A stretch of 64,000 bases of DNA. Origin: a virus. The stretch covers positions 62,001-126,000 of IMG/VR virus record IMGVR_UViG_3300027710_001079; one strand, given 5' to 3'. Under the pieces are notes generated by a model. The model had not been told where the DNA came from. It ran no database searches and saw only the letters and a program-made list of their open reading frames with translations. The position numbers were made by a program, and so were the translations under genes. Within the stretch, counting starts at the first letter, position 1. Every line of letters starts with the position of its first letter. This document shows positions 62,234-64,000 of this stretch, one piece after another.

Positions 62234-62960
62234 ACCTCTTAGTACTCCGTGGAACGATTGTACAGACACCTTGTTACATTCTAAATCTCTTGACGAGTGG
62301 TACACAGATAAACCTAAATTAGGATACAATGTTTTTAAGTTGCCTAGTCAGTATTCTTTTAATCTCAAAGAAATGCAAGACCAAGTTTCTTCTCTTTTAG
62401 AAAAACAAAATACAATAAGCATTTCTAAAAATGCCAAAGGTGAAAAATTCAATAGGTACAAGGGACTGGGATTTTTTTCTAGACCTAATTGTGCAACTCC
62501 GCTCGAGGATCATTTTACCAGAAGAGATGTTAAGCACGGTGTAACATATGCCGACGATCTGCATCTAAATGCGAATCTACCAGACTTGATAGAAAACGAT
62601 TTTACAGAAACTACCTGTATAATGAACGAGTATTTTAATAATATCTTTTCGTCTTTTAAATCAAAGATTACAAAGGCTAGCTTATTAGAATTGCGGCCTA
62701 TGGGATGGTTAGGATCGCATGTTGATTTTCCTTACTATAAAACAGTAAGGTTACATACTAGCATATTTGGTAATGAGGGTGCTTGGTACGAAGTTGAAGG
62801 AGAAAAATTTCAACTACCTCAAGACGGGCATTGGTATTTTATAGATACTGGAAAGTATCATTCTGTTTGGAACCACGGACCAAACAGTAGAATCACCTTA
62901 AATGTAAATTTAGAAATTCAAAGTGATCCTAGAGAATTAGCATTACTGGGTCTTTTGTAA
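62217..62960 (+). CDS. Asp/Asn-hydroxylase-like cupin protein
   Basis: 247 residues (an ATG two codons in is equally possible). GSHVDFPYYKTVRLHTSI and FIDTGKYHSVWNHGPNSRITLNVNLEI match the aspartyl/asparaginyl beta-hydroxylase fold: His-x-Asp, distal His and a 2OG-binding Arg. Coupled to the radical SAM gene, it may hydroxylate the same product or a carrier-bound substrate. Its 3' end overlaps the ACP gene by 18 bases, convergently. Confidence 0.7.
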   Translation: MKMSIKPLSTPWNDCTDTLLHSKSLDEWYTDKPKLGYNVFKLPSQYSFNLKEMQDQVSSLLEKQNTISISKNAKGEKFNRYKGLGFFSRPNCATPLEDHFTRRDVKHGVTYADDLHLNANLPDLIENDFTETTCIMNEYFNNIFSSFKSKITKASLLELRPMGWLGSHVDFPYYKTVRLHTSIFGNEGAWYEVEGEKFQLPQDGHWYFIDTGKYHSVWNHGPNSRITLNVNLEIQSDPRELALLGLL

Positions 62961-63185
62961 AGACTTAATGTAGTCAATAACCATCTGCACTGTTTCAATA
63001 GTTTCGGCAACCTCCTCGTCTATTTCTAATCCAAATTCATCTTCAACAGACAGTAACATTTCTACAGTATCTAAGCTGTCGCCACCTAAGTCTTCAACAA
63101 ACTTCATGTTGGGCTGTATATTTTTAATATCAATCCCTAGCTGTTTACTGATAATTTTTTTTACTTTTAGTTCTACTTCATCCAT
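62943..63185 (-). CDS. acpP: acyl carrier protein
   Basis: 80 residues, acidic, the usual length. LGGDSLDTVE has the phosphopantetheine-accepting Ser37 in a DSLD motif, with the four-helix pattern (helix II VEMLLSVEDEFGLEI). Needs a host transferase to become active. It follows desaturase 3 (8-base overlap), so acyl chains on this carrier may be precursors of a phage lipid. Confidence 0.92.
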   Translation of the reverse strand: MDEVELKVKKIISKQLGIDIKNIQPNMKFVEDLGGDSLDTVEMLLSVEDEFGLEIDEEVAETIETVQMVIDYIKSLQKTQ

Positions 63186-63948
63186 GATCTTTCCTTAATG
63201 CTATTAATTTAATTAGCTGTGCTGACATATCAAATTCCCACCATTTGATTTTTTGATTCCATTGTTGTGGATTTTTATGATGGTTGTTATGCCATTCTCC
63301 AACAATGTACCCTACAAAAATATTGTTGAAAGAGCCATCGCCCGTATTGAAATTTCTATAATTTAATATTGCTTCTCGATGATTTAAAATATTAATCGAT
63401 ATATAAGCTAACCACAGCAACAGTACACTTACATTATATACAAGTGCTAACCTAAAGTCAATGAATCCAAGTATTACATAAAATAATAGAATAATTCCTA
63501 GATAGTAGTTGTGTGCTATCATTATCCATTTATCGTTTAGAGATTCCGCAGTCCGTATCGGAATCTTTTTAAAGTTCCAATCAAACATTGCTATTTTAAA
63601 AAAACTTAGATACTTGCCGTGTGGATCTTTTTCTGTATCTGAAAATATATGATGTGCTCTGTGCGACATAGCATATGCGTAAGGTGAACCTGCACATGCC
63701 AGCGGCGATGCAATACTCATGATAACATGCCAAAATCTAGTTGTTTTAAATGAGTTATGTGAAAAATATTTGTGTAATGCAATATTATGCAGTACCTGCA
63801 TAAAAGCATAAAACAACAAGGCTGAATACAGTATAAAAGAGTATTGCCCTGTTTGGACAAAATATCCCAATGCTGCTGTGCCTAATAATACTTGTAAGAT
63901 AATAGTGCGTGTTGTAGTTGCAGCACTGCCCCGAAACATTTTTTTCAT
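63178..63948 (-). CDS. membrane fatty-acid desaturase 3
   Basis: 256 residues. His boxes HKYFSH, HRAHH and GEWHNNHH, four hydrophobic spans. It is related to desaturases 1 and 2 but diverged. Start overlaps the stop of the gene upstream (TAATG). Co-transcribed with ACP. Confidence 0.88.
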   Translation of the reverse strand: MKKMFRGSAATTTRTIILQVLLGTAALGYFVQTGQYSFILYSALLFYAFMQVLHNIALHKYFSHNSFKTTRFWHVIMSIASPLACAGSPYAYAMSHRAHHIFSDTEKDPHGKYLSFFKIAMFDWNFKKIPIRTAESLNDKWIMIAHNYYLGIILLFYVILGFIDFRLALVYNVSVLLLWLAYISINILNHREAILNYRNFNTGDGSFNNIFVGYIVGEWHNNHHKNPQQWNQKIKWWEFDMSAQLIKLIALRKDHG

Positions 63949-64000
63949 TAGCGTTTTCTAATAAGAGGAATAAACCATTTTGAAATATCAATTTCTCCTG
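63948..64000 (-). CDS. C-terminal end of a gene cut by the right edge
   Basis: A reading frame enters from the right edge and ends ...GEIDISKWFIPLIRKR with TAA at 63950-63948, overlapping the desaturase ATG as TAATG. The 16 residues seen do not identify the protein. Confidence 0.55.
   Translation of the reverse strand, partial: GEIDISKWFIPLIRKR

Overview
The window looks like part of a large T4-type myovirus (tailed phage) infecting a Gram-negative, probably marine, bacterium. The evidence is: a gp44-like clamp-loader subunit, PhoH, a UvsE-type UV endonuclease, T4-style late promoter cores (TATAAATA and close relatives), very long tail-fibre genes, a lysis cassette with an inner- and outer-membrane spanin pair, several lipoproteins with lipoboxes, tRNA genes, and tight ATGA or TAATG gene overlaps. 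Host and exact lineage are inferences. The terminase, capsid, polymerase gp43 and late sigma genes are not in this window.

Layout. 1-3.2 kb: ClpA (cut by the left edge), peptide deformylase and a DnaJ-like co-chaperone, behind a consensus sigma70-type promoter. 3.2-7.3 kb: a late operon with two unknown genes, endolysin, spanins, a DUF4337 protein, a candidate holin and a small secreted protein. 7.35-8.1 kb: phoH on the other strand. 8.2-15.3 kb: clamp loader, metallophosphoesterase, cytidylyltransferase-like protein, MazG-like pyrophosphohydrolase, GroES-like co-chaperonin, a DNA polymerase III alpha-like fragment and many small overlapping genes. 15.3-33.1 kb: a tail-fibre block with a subtilisin-like protease, three collagen-like proteins, an Ig-like repeat protein and a 2155-residue fibre. 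33.3-35.3 kb: a basic protein, uvsE and a small-gene operon. 35.3-37 kb: D-amino-acid dehydrogenase-like and QueD-like proteins. 37.1-48.4 kb: another fibre protein, ClpP, a lipoprotein hydrolase, conserved unknowns, GalE, a glycosyltransferase and a set of envelope lipoproteins. 48.4-52.1 kb: two HExxH metallopeptidase-like paralogues and two glycosyltransferases, followed by tRNA-Thr.

52.2-64 kb is the most unusual part. It is an accessory metabolic island with three iron/2OG-oxygenase or cupin-like hydroxylases, an FkbM-like methyltransferase, three membrane fatty-acid desaturases, an acyl carrier protein, an SSS-type solute symporter, a PP-loop (SGGxDS) enzyme, a PurD-like ATP-grasp enzyme and two radical SAM enzymes. 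The central genes sit behind late-type promoter cores placed so that the predicted mRNA starts at or one base before the start codon. One such site, at 61319-61330, is a palindrome that provides a late core on both strands.

Working picture: early sigma70-type promoters with 17-bp spacers drive host-takeover, proteostasis and repair genes. Late T4-like promoters drive fibre, lysis and island genes. The island may modify membrane lipids (desaturases plus ACP) and make or modify a small molecule or peptide (PP-loop, ATP-grasp, radical SAM, hydroxylases). That last function is inference from gene families and neighbourhood only.
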